Below, piece by piece: positions 14,887-24,018 of a stretch of DNA of 64,000 nucleotides. A program made the translations under genes and the position numbers. The notes under the pieces are model-generated. The model ran no database searches, was not told where the DNA came from, and saw only the letters and a list, made by a program, of their open reading frames with translations. Source of the DNA: Candidatus Kuenenia stuttgartensis (GTDB taxonomy: Bacteria; Planctomycetota; Planctomycetia; Pirellulales; UBA1268); NCBI GenBank assembly GCA_945891385.1, contig CAMDDJ010000010.1, positions 1 through 64,000 of the forward strand, in the 5' to 3' direction. Numbering within the stretch: position 1 is the first letter of the stretch; each line of letters opens with the position of its first letter.

Positions 14887-17800
14887 TCGCCGTCGGCGCC
14901 GGTTTCTCTGCCAGGGCGAACCTGATGCGGCACCTGCGGCCTGTGGCCATTCTCGCGCTCTGCCTGTCCCTCGCGGCACCGGCCCGGGGCGTCGACGTGT
15001 CGCTGCCCGCCACGCTCCAATACTTCGAGTCGACCTACGCGAGTCAGTTCGCCCGGACCGCCGACATCTTCATGGCAGGATACGGACGGGTCTGGATTCC
15101 CCCGCCCGGACGTGCCTCGTCGGGCAATGGCTCGGTCGGCTACGACCCCCGAGACCGGTTCGACCTTGGCCGGTGGGACGACCGCACGCTGTACGGTTCC
15201 GAAACAGGCCTCCGGCTCTTCGCCGAGCGGGTCGAGCGGACCGGCGGGGCGGTCATCGCCGATCTCGTCTGGAACCACAACGGGTTTCAGTATGACGACA
15301 CACCCGGTTTCCAGTTGGCCGGCGGCTACCCTGGCATGGTGCTGCAGAACCCCGATGGAGGTTCCGACCCCTTCGGCGTGCCCGGCACCAATGGCGACTT
15401 TCACTCACCCTACGCTGGCGGCTACGACGCTCGATTCGGCGGGCTGATCGACATCGACCACGCCTCCAACCATCGCCTGATTCGCAACCCCGTCTCGGCC
15501 GACGATCCCCGCAACATCCCGGCCGGCACGGGCGACTGGTTCGGCGCGACCTTCAATCTGCCCGATCCGGCCAACGCCCGGCTCTATCCCGATCGCGACC
15601 TGCCGCCGATCATGCTCTTCAATCCGGCCACCGGCCAGGCCGACATCCCGGTCTATCCCTTCAACCACGACCAACCGTTGGCCGGAGACCCGATCCCCGA
15701 GAACGCCCTGGGCTACCTGATGCGGAATGCCCAGTGGCTCGTGCAGAACGTCGGCCTGGAGGGCTTTCGCCACGACATACCCTGGCATTTTCCCGAATGG
15801 GTGATGCCGTATTTCGACCAGGCAGTCTATCGGGCGAGCGGCCGCCGCAACCTCGACGGCAGCCAATACCACGTCTTCAGCTTCATGGAGGCGGGCGACG
15901 GTCCGCAGGGCGAACTGCTTCGCCGCTTCGTTCGCAAAACGATCGACCCGGCCGATCCGGGCCGGGTCGGCAGCAACTACGACGCCCTCGATTTCAACTT
16001 CCTCCGGGCGGTGAAGAACAACCTTTCCGGCAACGGGCTCCAGAACGACTGGCGGAGCCTGGTCTTCGCGAGCCTCGATCATCACGACGACGGGGCCATG
16101 AACGGATCCGCCGGGATCAAGTTCGTGCAGAGCCACGACGACACCCCCGCCGTGCTCAACAACGTCGCCCACGCCTACCTGCTCATGCTTCCGGGCCAGG
16201 CCAAGGTGTTCTTCAACGCCAAGCAGCACGGCGACGGCCGTGACTTTCCCCGCAATGGCCGCAGTGACGCCTTGGGGGGAGTCTACGGCGACACCGTGAC
16301 GACCCTCCTCGACATCCGCACGAGCCACGGCCGGGGCGACTTCCGCGAACGCTGGCTCGACAAGGAAACCTACGTCTTCGAACGGGGCAACGCAGCCCTC
16401 GTAGGGCTCTCGAATCGGCTCGACGGCGGCTTCACGGAGCGGCGTGTGGACGTCGACTTCGCCTGGGGCACGACCCTCGTCGAATTGACCGGCAACGCGA
16501 CGGCGTTCACCGATATCCCGGAACTCGTGACCGTAGACGACGACTTCTGGCAAGGGCCTCGCCGGGCGACGCTCCGGGTGCCGCACAACGCCGGTGGTGA
16601 CCAGGGCTACTTGATCTACGGCCTCGCGCCACCCCGCTCCGCCCAGGGCGTGACCTTCGCTGCGGCGGGAGTCCCCGCCCGCGTGATCGCAGGCGGGTCT
16701 CCCGAGCCGAATGACTACGCCAACGGACGGGAACGGCTCGCCGACCTGCATGTCGTGACGGGCGACCGGTTCACGCTCGCGCTCGACACCCAGCCCGTGA
16801 CGCTCACGGGCACCCGGCTGGAGAACGGCCAGCTGGTGGCTCGTTCGATCCGCGATCGCGACGCCGACGGTGACAACGCGCTGTTCAGAGTCAACGGTGG
16901 GCTCGACCTCAACGGGCGGAATCCCTTCGGCACGCTGAGTGGCGTCGACTTCGACTCGGGTGACCTGGCCGGGTTCGAGGCCTTCGCCACCCTGAGCCAG
17001 CCGGGGTACGCTGCGGCCGACGGCGGGGGCCGCTACGCCCAGGAAGTCGAGACGGCCCGACTCCCCGAGGGTGAGAACTACGTCACGGTGCGTGTCTTCC
17101 GCCACCGCGTTGATGGCGGTCCGGCGGTCTGGAGCGATTATCGCAGCGTGCTCTACGTCGATCGGCTGGCCCCGGTGAGCGGGATCGCGGAAGTCCGCAG
17201 CGTGAATGCGGCCGGTACGGGCGACCACGACATTCTGCTCGAGTCCCTCGATCTCACGGCCGACAGCGTGCATCTCTTCACGAACCTGCCCGCGGCGATG
17301 ACGGACGAGGAGATTCTGTCGCTCGCCAGCGCGGGGCAGGGGCGGGCGGATCGCGTGGACACCAATCTCTTCAAAGGGTTCGCAGCCGGCCTCCCCTCGG
17401 GCAACAACGTGTTCACCGCGGTGTCGTTCGAGATCACGGGCACGAGCAACGTCCAGCGATTCACAGGCCAGCGGATCGCCGACGGGCGCGGCCTCGGCGA
17501 GGGTGACCTCGACTTCGACGGAATCCTCACGCCGGCCGACCTCGCGGGATCAGCTGGAAGTTTTACGGAGGTGCTCCTGTCGCAAGACACGACCTTCAAC
17601 CCGGCGGCGGACTTCGACGGTGACGGTCGTGTGGCCTGGGCCGATGTCACGGCGTATGCGGTGCTGGCAGCCTCGGGGCCACCGGCGCTGACGGAGGCCT
17701 TCGCACACATGCTCCTCGTTCGCGGTGACGTCGATCAGAACGGCCTGACGGATTCCCGCGACATCGATGCCACCTTCGCCCGGGCCGCCACGACCGACTG

Positions 17801-18239
17801 GTGGGCCGACATCGACAGTTCCGGCACTGTCGGACAGGGCGACGTCGAGGCCCTTGTGGAAGTGGTCTTCGGCACGACCGTTGGGGACACCGATCTCGAC
17901 GGCCGGGTGGATGTGTTCGACCTCTTGGCCGTGAGTGCGAGCGGGGCCTACGGCACCGACCTGAGGGCGGGCTGGGCCGACGGTGACTTCACCGGCGATG
18001 GCATCGTGAACGTGTTCGATCTGGCACGCGTCGCCCTCTCCCCTGCGGCGCCGCCGCCCGCTGGGCAGGCCATCGCCGCAGGCGTCAGCTCGGCCATGGG
18101 CCGCGGCCCGGCGGCCGTACCCGAGCCGCGGCTCGTTCTGGTCGCCGCCGCCCTGCTGTGTGGGTTCGGCAGGTTCCTTCGGCACCCCCGCCGCGGTCAT
18201 CGGTCGGGCAAGGCAGCCGCCGAGCCGGCGCGCCTGTGA
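14883..18239 (+). CDS. Secreted GH13 alpha-amylase-like protein with dockerin repeats and PEP-CTERM
   Basis: This large secreted protein has up to 1118 residues; the signal peptide RHLRPVAILALCLSLAAPAR suggests the ATG at 14925 as the true start. The GH13 barrel motifs are present: ADLVWNHNG (about residue 126), GFRHD with the nucleophile Asp near 297, SFMEAGD with the Glu near 334, and FVQSHDD near 416. After beta-sandwich regions come dockerin/EF-hand-like repeats (GDLDFDGILTPADL, GDVDQNGLTDSRD, DTDLDGRVDVFDLLAV, GDFTGDGIVNVFDLARV). The C-terminus is a PEP-CTERM anchor (VPEP, then a hydrophobic helix and basic tail). It probably acts on alpha-glucans at the cell surface. Confidence 0.88.
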   Translation: MIAVGAGFSARANLMRHLRPVAILALCLSLAAPARGVDVSLPATLQYFESTYASQFARTADIFMAGYGRVWIPPPGRASSGNGSVGYDPRDRFDLGRWDDRTLYGSETGLRLFAERVERTGGAVIADLVWNHNGFQYDDTPGFQLAGGYPGMVLQNPDGGSDPFGVPGTNGDFHSPYAGGYDARFGGLIDIDHASNHRLIRNPVSADDPRNIPAGTGDWFGATFNLPDPANARLYPDRDLPPIMLFNPATGQADIPVYPFNHDQPLAGDPIPENALGYLMRNAQWLVQNVGLEGFRHDIPWHFPEWVMPYFDQAVYRASGRRNLDGSQYHVFSFMEAGDGPQGELLRRFVRKTIDPADPGRVGSNYDALDFNFLRAVKNNLSGNGLQNDWRSLVFASLDHHDDGAMNGSAGIKFVQSHDDTPAVLNNVAHAYLLMLPGQAKVFFNAKQHGDGRDFPRNGRSDALGGVYGDTVTTLLDIRTSHGRGDFRERWLDKETYVFERGNAALVGLSNRLDGGFTERRVDVDFAWGTTLVELTGNATAFTDIPELVTVDDDFWQGPRRATLRVPHNAGGDQGYLIYGLAPPRSAQGVTFAAAGVPARVIAGGSPEPNDYANGRERLADLHVVTGDRFTLALDTQPVTLTGTRLENGQLVARSIRDRDADGDNALFRVNGGLDLNGRNPFGTLSGVDFDSGDLAGFEAFATLSQPGYAAADGGGRYAQEVETARLPEGENYVTVRVFRHRVDGGPAVWSDYRSVLYVDRLAPVSGIAEVRSVNAAGTGDHDILLESLDLTADSVHLFTNLPAAMTDEEILSLASAGQGRADRVDTNLFKGFAAGLPSGNNVFTAVSFEITGTSNVQRFTGQRIADGRGLGEGDLDFDGILTPADLAGSAGSFTEVLLSQDTTFNPAADFDGDGRVAWADVTAYAVLAASGPPALTEAFAHMLLVRGDVDQNGLTDSRDIDATFARAATTDWWADIDSSGTVGQGDVEALVEVVFGTTVGDTDLDGRVDVFDLLAVSASGAYGTDLRAGWADGDFTGDGIVNVFDLARVALSPAAPPPAGQAIAAGVSSAMGRGPAAVPEPRLVLVAAALLCGFGRFLRHPRRGHRSGKAAAEPARL

Positions 18240-18386
18240 AGCAAGGCCGACGGCGGCCGCGATCTCTGACCAGTTGGACAGATACCGGTCTCCGGCGCAC
18301 ACTTTGGGGAGAGAGCCATGAAACCCACGAACCAGTGACCGGTCGACGGCCCAACCATCGCCGCGTCATCCCCCGGAGGCAATGCC

Positions 18387-20657
18387 ATGAGGTCGCTGCG
18401 TCGCTCGAAGTCCAGGTCGAGTTCCACGTTGCGGTCGGTCGGCGGTGAGCGGCTCGAGCCGCGGACGATGCTGGCCGCGGACGTCGCCGAGGGGATTCGA
18501 GAGGTGCTCTGGAATGACGCTTCGGTACCTGCCCGGGCCGATGCCTGGGTCGTGCGGGCCGACGGTCCGGTCGCCCTGCGAGAGGGATGGGCTTCATCCT
18601 CACTCGGTTCGGGTTTTTTCGCCGTCCAGACCCCGGCGGCGAGCGTCGCCGACGTCCTGGCGTGGGCCGAAACGACCGCGGGGGTGCGGTATGTCGAGCC
18701 TGATTTCGTGATCACGTCGGCCGCGACCCCGAATGACCCCAACTATTCGCGGCTCTGGGGGCTCCACAACACCGGCCAAACCGGTGGTGTCGTCGACGCC
18801 GACATGGACGTCGCAGAGGCCTGGAACACCACCAAAGGTTCCGGTTCGGTGGTGGTCGGCGTGATCGACACCGGGATCGATTACCGACACCCCGACCTCG
18901 CCGCCAACATGTGGCGAAATCCCGGCGAGATCGTCGGTGACGGCATCGACAACGACCAGAACGGCTACATCGACGACGTGTATGGCTGGGATTTCGCCAA
19001 CAACGACTCCGATCCTTTCGATGACGAAGGCCACGGCACGCATGTGGCCGGCACGATCGGGGCCGTGGGCAACAATGGAACCGGCGTAGTCGGCGTGTCG
19101 TGGAACGTCTCGCTGATGGCGCTCAAGTTTCTCGGTGCCGATGGAAGCGGCTCGACCAGCGACGCGATCGCCGCGATCAACTACGCCACCCGGATGCGGC
19201 AGTCGCACGGCGTGAACGTCGTGGCGACGAACAACAGCTGGGGCGGGGGCGGGGCCTCCAACGCCCTCCGCGATGCGATCGCAGCCGGTGGTGCGGCCGG
19301 TATCCTCTGCGTCGCCGCTGCTGGAAACGAGTCGGCGAACAACGACGCCACACCGTCCTATCCGGCAAACTACCCGAGCACGGCGATCATCTCCGTGGCC
19401 GCGACCGACGCCTCCAACCGCCTGGCGTCGTTCTCCAATTTCGGTGCCACATCGGTCGACGTGGCGGCACCGGGCGTCGGGATCTACTCGACCGTGCCCA
19501 ACTCCCGCTACGCGTCCTACAGCGGAACGTCGATGGCGACACCGCATGTCACCGGCACGGTCGCGCTGCTCGCCGCGGCCAATCCGCAGGCGACGGCGGC
19601 CGAGATTCGCTCGGCCATCCTCTCCACGGCGGTGCCCGTCGCCGGGTTGGCGGGCAAGGTGGCGACGGGCGGCCACGTCAACGCCGCGGCGGCCGTCGCG
19701 GCGATCGGCGGCGGCTCGGGAGGTGGCGACGGCGGCGGCACGACGCCCACGCAGCCGGCGCCGACGGCTGACGTGATCGACGTCTCGCCCGACCCGCGAA
19801 CGACGTCGGTGTCGGCCGTGGTGGTGCAGTTTAGCCGGGCCGTGGCCGGGTTCGATGCGACCGACATCCGCCTGACCCGCGACGGTGCGGCGGTGGCGTT
19901 GGGGGGCGTGACGGTCACGACCACCGACTCGGTCCGGTGGACGGTGTCCGGCCTCTCGGCGGCGACCGCGACGGCCGGGGCCTACGTCCTCACGGTCAAT
20001 GGCTCGGGGACCGGTATCGTCGCGAGCGATGACGGCTCGGCCCTCGCCCTGCCCGCCAGCGACAGCTGGACGACGCAGGCGGCGGCGCTCGTGGACGCGG
20101 GGGACACCCGCGGTACGGCAGCGGTGCTCGGCCTGACCGGCGGCGAGGTTCGGCTGGCTGGGGAGATCGGGGACGGCAGGTATGGGGCCCGGGACGTGGA
20201 TCTCTACCAGGTCGTCTTGGCGGCCGGGCAGACGATTGTCGTCGACATCGATGCCCAGGTTCTGTCGGGAGGCTCCACGCTCGATAGCTACGTGCGGTTG
20301 TTCAACTCCGCGGGCCGGCAGGTGGCCCAAAACGACGATGACGTCGGCACGCTCGACAGCGAGTTATCGTTCCGCGCGTCGAAGGCCGGGACCTACTATG
20401 TCGGGATTTCAGGGTACGGAAACGCCGCGTATTCCCCGAGCCGGGCCGGCTCAGGCCGCAACGGCTCGACCGGCGTCTATCAGGTGCGATTCGCACTCTC
20501 AGCGGTTGCCAGTGGGACTGGAGGTCGAGTCGCCGGAGGTAAGGATTCCCGAATGGAGGGCGGGTCGGCCTCGGCATTCGCCGCCTACGGGGCAAACTGG
20601 GAGGCAGCCCTGCCGTCCGAGTCGCTGCGGGGAACGCGGCGGCTCGCGCGGCGGTGA
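18387..20657 (+). CDS. Subtilisin-like serine peptidase (S8) with planctomycete N-terminal motif
   Basis: This 756-residue protein starts at the ATG at 18387, about 10 bp after a CCGGAGG site. A basic leader and GGERLEPRTMLAAD, the LEPR..LA motif found near the N-terminus of exported planctomycete proteins, open it. An inhibitor-like propeptide (VRYVEPDFVI) precedes the catalytic domain with the triad Asp161 (VIDTGIDYRHPDL), His216 (GHGTHVAGTIG) and Ser382 (SGTSMATPHVTG); the oxyanion Asn lies in AAAGNESANN. After a glycine-rich linker there is a bacterial Ig-like domain (ADVIDVSPDPRTTSVSAVVV) and a PPC-type C-terminal domain (VDLYQVVLAAGQTIVVDID). Likely an exported protease. Confidence 0.93.
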   Translation: MRSLRRSKSRSSSTLRSVGGERLEPRTMLAADVAEGIREVLWNDASVPARADAWVVRADGPVALREGWASSSLGSGFFAVQTPAASVADVLAWAETTAGVRYVEPDFVITSAATPNDPNYSRLWGLHNTGQTGGVVDADMDVAEAWNTTKGSGSVVVGVIDTGIDYRHPDLAANMWRNPGEIVGDGIDNDQNGYIDDVYGWDFANNDSDPFDDEGHGTHVAGTIGAVGNNGTGVVGVSWNVSLMALKFLGADGSGSTSDAIAAINYATRMRQSHGVNVVATNNSWGGGGASNALRDAIAAGGAAGILCVAAAGNESANNDATPSYPANYPSTAIISVAATDASNRLASFSNFGATSVDVAAPGVGIYSTVPNSRYASYSGTSMATPHVTGTVALLAAANPQATAAEIRSAILSTAVPVAGLAGKVATGGHVNAAAAVAAIGGGSGGGDGGGTTPTQPAPTADVIDVSPDPRTTSVSAVVVQFSRAVAGFDATDIRLTRDGAAVALGGVTVTTTDSVRWTVSGLSAATATAGAYVLTVNGSGTGIVASDDGSALALPASDSWTTQAAALVDAGDTRGTAAVLGLTGGEVRLAGEIGDGRYGARDVDLYQVVLAAGQTIVVDIDAQVLSGGSTLDSYVRLFNSAGRQVAQNDDDVGTLDSELSFRASKAGTYYVGISGYGNAAYSPSRAGSGRNGSTGVYQVRFALSAVASGTGGRVAGGKDSRMEGGSASAFAAYGANWEAALPSESLRGTRRLARR

Positions 20658-20920
20658 ACTCGGGCCGCTTCCGAACGTCGCCACCGCCAGGGCACACGAT
20701 TCACACGCGAGAGGGCCTCGCATGTGACTGCCCCCGGCAGCGTCAGGGCGCGTTCCTTCTTGGTGAAGGCGCACGCACGCTTCGGCAAGCCGGGCAGGAT
20801 AGGCTGAGTGCAGGGGAAGTGCCGATTCTGCCGATAGAAGGGTATCGGCGTCAAAACCCTTGCATCGCGGACGAGGCCTCGCGGATCACGCTCGTGTTCG
20901 GCTCGCCCCAGGATCGTCGT

Positions 20921-22531
20921 GTGGTGACCGTGGCCTTCGTGGTCGCCACATTCTTCGCGTCTGGACCGGCCGCCCGCGGCCAGTGGACGGACGAGGGCCA
21001 GCGGGGCCGAATCCTGGAGATCCCCGACCTGGGGCCGATCCCGGGCGACGGTTCGGCCTCGTTGGGAACGCCGCCCGGAGCGCTCCAGACCAACGCCAGT
21101 TTTGCCGATCCGGCCGGCAGCACGGCTGGATCGGGGTTCGGTGCCGGCCGCCGGCGAACGGGCCGGCTGCCAGGGAAGCGGACCGGCAGGGCGGCGGCTG
21201 TGTCATCCGCGCTGCCAGCTCCCCTCGACATCCCTGAGCCGATTGCAGTGCCGCTTGCGGCTGAGTCCGGTGACATCCCGATGCTCGTCGTCGATCTCGC
21301 GCTCGTTGATGACCCCGGCCCGGACGACGGCTTGTCGCTCGACGAGGCGATCGATCGGCTGCTGGCCGCCAATCTCGACATCCGCGGACTGAGGCAGGAA
21401 CTCACCCAGGCCGATGCCGACATCATCACGGCCGGCCTGCGGACCAATCCGCTGATCTACATGGACAGCCAGCTGATTCCCTATGGCTCCTTCGACTACG
21501 ACCGGCCCGGTGGGCCGACGCAGTACGACGTCAATCTCACCTTTCCGATGGACATGTCGGGGAAGCGTCAGGCCCGTACCGTGGTGGCCAGGATGGCCCG
21601 AACGTCGATCGAGGCCCAGTTTCAGGACGTTGTCCGCCGCCAGCTCGACGCCCTCTACCGGGCCTTCGTCGATCTTCAGTCGGCCCGCCTCGACGTCCGC
21701 ACAGCCACGGCCGCCCTGGAACGACAGCGGGCCCTGCTTGCCGAACTCGAGCGAAACGAGCGGGATCCCGAACGACGGGCCGCCGGCGCGGCCAATCTTG
21801 GGTTTCTGATCGAGCAGACCACGACCAGCCTCGCCGAGGCGGAAGCGGCGTATGACGAGTCGCGCGAGATGCTTGGCCTGCTCTTGAATCTCTCGCCAAC
21901 GGACCTGCATCGGCTCGAGCCCCGCGGATCGCTGCGGGTTGTGACCCCGCCGCCCGAGAGCGAGCACTTGATTTCACTTGCCCTCAGGCTCCGGCCGGAC
22001 CTCGCCGCCGCTCGATCGGGAGTCTCCCGGGCGGCGGCCGAACTGCGGCTGCAGCGGGCCAATCGCTTCGACGATGTCTACCTCTTCTACGACCCGATCA
22101 CGATCCAAGACAACAGCCCCTACGGTTCGGAGAGCGCCTCTTCCTGGGGCCTGGGGCTCACGTTCGCCCTGCCGATCTTCAACCGCAACCAGGGCAACAT
22201 CGCCCGGGCCGAGAGCAACATCAGCCAGACCAAGGTGGAACTCTCGGCGGCCGAGCGGCGGGTGGTGGCGGAGGTCCGGCTCGCGGAGCGGGAATTCCGC
22301 CGGTCCCGGGATTCGCTCGAACAGTTGGAGACGAAACTCGTACCCCGAGCCCGCGACCTCGTGGATCGCTACCGAAAGCAATACGCCGCAGGCGCGATCA
22401 CCCCCGACGAATTTCAAGAGCACGTGCAGACGATGGCCGAGGTCGCCCAACAGCATCGCGAGAGCGTGATCCGGCACCGGCGGGCGTCGCTGCAGCTCAA
22501 CACGGCCGTCGGGATGCGGCTCGTGCCTTGA
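20921..22531 (+). CDS. TolC-family outer membrane efflux protein
   Basis: The GTG at 20921 gives a 536-residue protein with a signal peptide (VTVAFVVATFFASGPAARG) and an AGGA site upstream; the open frame extends back to a GTG at 20654, but that extension looks non-coding. After a low-complexity linker, the OEP domain shows SLDEAIDRLLAANLDIRGLR, then long alternating helices with FPMDMSGKRQARTVVA, LALRLRPDLAAARSGVSRAA, LTFALPIFNRNQGNIARAES and YAAGAITPDEFQEHVQ, characteristic of CusC/TolC-like trimeric channels. No membrane-fusion or RND partner is adjacent, so the substrate is unknown. It is convergent with a DUF1559 gene. Confidence 0.88.
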   Translation: MVTVAFVVATFFASGPAARGQWTDEGQRGRILEIPDLGPIPGDGSASLGTPPGALQTNASFADPAGSTAGSGFGAGRRRTGRLPGKRTGRAAAVSSALPAPLDIPEPIAVPLAAESGDIPMLVVDLALVDDPGPDDGLSLDEAIDRLLAANLDIRGLRQELTQADADIITAGLRTNPLIYMDSQLIPYGSFDYDRPGGPTQYDVNLTFPMDMSGKRQARTVVARMARTSIEAQFQDVVRRQLDALYRAFVDLQSARLDVRTATAALERQRALLAELERNERDPERRAAGAANLGFLIEQTTTSLAEAEAAYDESREMLGLLLNLSPTDLHRLEPRGSLRVVTPPPESEHLISLALRLRPDLAAARSGVSRAAAELRLQRANRFDDVYLFYDPITIQDNSPYGSESASSWGLGLTFALPIFNRNQGNIARAESNISQTKVELSAAERRVVAEVRLAEREFRRSRDSLEQLETKLVPRARDLVDRYRKQYAAGAITPDEFQEHVQTMAEVAQQHRESVIRHRRASLQLNTAVGMRLVP

Positions 22532-22541
22532 TCGGGAGTTG

Positions 22542-22592
22542 GTGCCGCTCGTGGCCGTTCGGTTTTACCGGCCACCACGTGGCGGGCGGCAC
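22542..22592. terminator. Large hairpin between convergent genes
   Basis: Nested inverted repeats form a long stem: GTGCCGC (22542-22548) with GCGGCAC (22586-22592), and inside it GTGGCCG (22551-22557) with CGGCCAC (22569-22575). The loop holds GGTTTTAC. It sits 10 bp after the TolC-like stop and 37 bp before the end of the opposing DUF1559 gene, fitting a bidirectional terminator without a clear external U-run. Confidence 0.5.
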
Positions 22593-22628
22593 ACGTCGTT
22601 GAGTCCCGCATGCTCCGGCGGCAGTCTG

Positions 22629-23693
22629 CTAGTCGAGGGCGGCGGCCTCTCCACCCGACCGGGTCGCAAGTGCCCGCCATACGGTCGCGTCGGTGGCGGA
22701 GGTGGCGGAGTGAACGCTGCCGTCCATCCGGGCGTAGTTCACCACCTCCGGATGGTGACTCCGGGCGGTCACCGCGGCAGCCGTCGGGGCGGTCAGCGAC
22801 TTCGCTTCCTGCTGATTGGTCCAGTCGATGTCATAGCGGCCCGAGGGACGGCTGCACGACACGACCGTCTGAGGGGGAAAGGCCGCCGTAAAGCCAGTCT
22901 GGTGCCCCCGCCCATCGACCCACTCCGTGTGCCCGGAGCCGAGCGTCGGCAGGTCGTTCTTGAAGTCACCACTCAGACCGCAGACCTGGTCGGGCGATGC
23001 CGGCATCACGGGCGATGACCGGCCGGCGTTACGAAAGTAGGGCGTGTACGCCTTCACCTCCGCCAGGGCGATCGTCTTGGAGAGCCCATCGGTGAACTGC
23101 CCGGCCTTGAGCCGGCTGTTCGGGTAAGCGCTGCCGTCGCCTCCGGACCGCTTCGCGGGGTCGAACACCATCCAGGTGCCGAGATTGATCGCGTAATTGA
23201 GCGGGGCATATTCCGCCACGCCGTCTTTCATCCGCACCTGTGTGTTCGGCTCCGCAGCACACAGCAACACGGGGATCTTCAGGCCGGCGATCAAAACACC
23301 TCCCGCGGTCGTGGCCTGGCTATACGGGATATCGAGTTGGCGACGGATCTCCGCGCCGATCGCAAGTTCCTCCAGGAAGGGCAGGAGCCGAGCCTGGGCC
23401 GACCAGACGGCGTTGGCCGAGGCATCGGTGGTGCTGCCGCCCGCCCAGACGAGGCTGGGAGGAAAATTGCGGTAGGCGGCTTCGTAGTTGGTGTTGGCGA
23501 TCGCCAATTGACGGAGGTTGTTCTTGCAGGCACTTCCCCGGGCAGCCTCCCGAGCCGACTGCACCGCAGGCAAGAGCAGGCCGATCAGGGTCGCGATGAT
23601 CGCGGTCACGACTAGGAGTTCAACCAGGGTGAACGCGGCCGCACGGCCGTCAGGGCCGGGGGGAAAATGCAAAAACGCGGGCTTTTTACTCAC
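22629..23693 (-). CDS. DUF1559 family protein with prepilin-type N-terminus
   Basis: This protein has the type IV pilin-like processing signal [20 protein letters not shown] followed by [20 protein letters not shown], the fixed start of the planctomycete DUF1559 family, and family motifs through the C-terminus ([29 protein letters not shown]). Most members have an H-x-G-G-x-N-x-x-x-x-DGS end; here it is YARMDGS. The GTG at 23693 is preferred over the ATG at 23714 because GAGAGAGGG lies just upstream of it. Function is unknown; a surface or pseudopilin role is inferred. A perfect Fur-box-like palindrome lies immediately upstream, so iron control is likely. Confidence 0.88.
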   Translation of the reverse strand: MSKKPAFLHFPPGPDGRAAAFTLVELLVVTAIIATLIGLLLPAVQSAREAARGSACKNNLRQLAIANTNYEAAYRNFPPSLVWAGGSTTDASANAVWSAQARLLPFLEELAIGAEIRRQLDIPYSQATTAGGVLIAGLKIPVLLCAAEPNTQVRMKDGVAEYAPLNYAINLGTWMVFDPAKRSGGDGSAYPNSRLKAGQFTDGLSKTIALAEVKAYTPYFRNAGRSSPVMPASPDQVCGLSGDFKNDLPTLGSGHTEWVDGRGHQTGFTAAFPPQTVVSCSRPSGRYDIDWTNQQEAKSLTAPTAAAVTARSHHPEVVNYARMDGSVHSATSATDATVWRALATRSGGEAAALD

Positions 23694-23713
23694 CGAACCC
23701 TCTCTCGCCTTCA

Positions 23714-23730
23714 TTGAGAATCATTCTCAA
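23714..23730. promoter_or_regulatory. Fur-box-like palindrome upstream of DUF1559 gene
   Basis: TTGAGAATCATTCTCAA is a 17-bp inverted repeat, symmetric around its central base, in a GC-rich genome. It resembles Fur operators built of GATAAT/GAGAAT half-sites. It lies 20 bp upstream of the preferred GTG start (and touches the alternative ATG) of the minus-strand DUF1559 gene. Confidence 0.6.
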
Positions 23731-23835
23731 AACGATCGCTCGGATTGTAGGCCTCCTGGGCTTGCCGTCAAGCAGAGACAACGACTTCCTCAGAACCGCT
23801 TGTGCCTGTGTTTGCTGGTCCTGTGCGATGGCAGC

Positions 23836-23949
23836 ATGGAAGTCACCGCATCGGCATTCAATGCCCGCTGCCCTCGCCTTCTCGATGATGTCAGCCGGAC
23901 AGGCGAGGAGCTCGTGATCCTGAAACGCGGGCCTCGGCCACCGCAATGA
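23836..23949 (+). pseudogene. Truncated Phd/YefM-type antitoxin
   Basis: This 37-codon frame reads MEVTASAFNARCPRLLDDVS and then RTGEELVILKRG, the N-terminal DNA-binding half of Phd/YefM antitoxins, which normally continue RGRPVARL. Here the sequence shifts frame after KRG and stops within four codons. No toxin gene follows. It is most likely the relic of a toxin-antitoxin module. Confidence 0.65.
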
Positions 23950-23988
23950 GCGTGCCGTCGCGAGTGTTCGGTCAGCGAATGCCCGGCC

Positions 23989-24017
23989 AAAAAATCCCCG
24001 CCGCGGGTCAGCCGCGG
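23989..24017 (-). terminator. Rho-independent terminator of the M60 peptidase gene
   Basis: Directly after the stop codon (24019), the minus strand carries CCGCGG-CTGAC-CCGCGG, a 6-bp GC stem with a 5-base loop. A short CGGGGA spacer and a run of six T residues follow (A-run at 23989-23994 on the plus strand). Confidence 0.65.
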
Positions 24018-24018
24018 G

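Noticed and set aside
15405-17273. Minus-strand frame of about 620 codons inside the GH13-type gene
   Set aside because: The sense frame carries all GH13 catalytic motifs; the antisense frame shows only repetitive valine- and glycine-rich sequence.
20654-20920. N-terminal extension of the TolC-like gene from a GTG overlapping the subtilase stop
   Set aside because: The extension lacks conserved sequence and would leave the signal peptide internal; the GTG at 20921 fits better.
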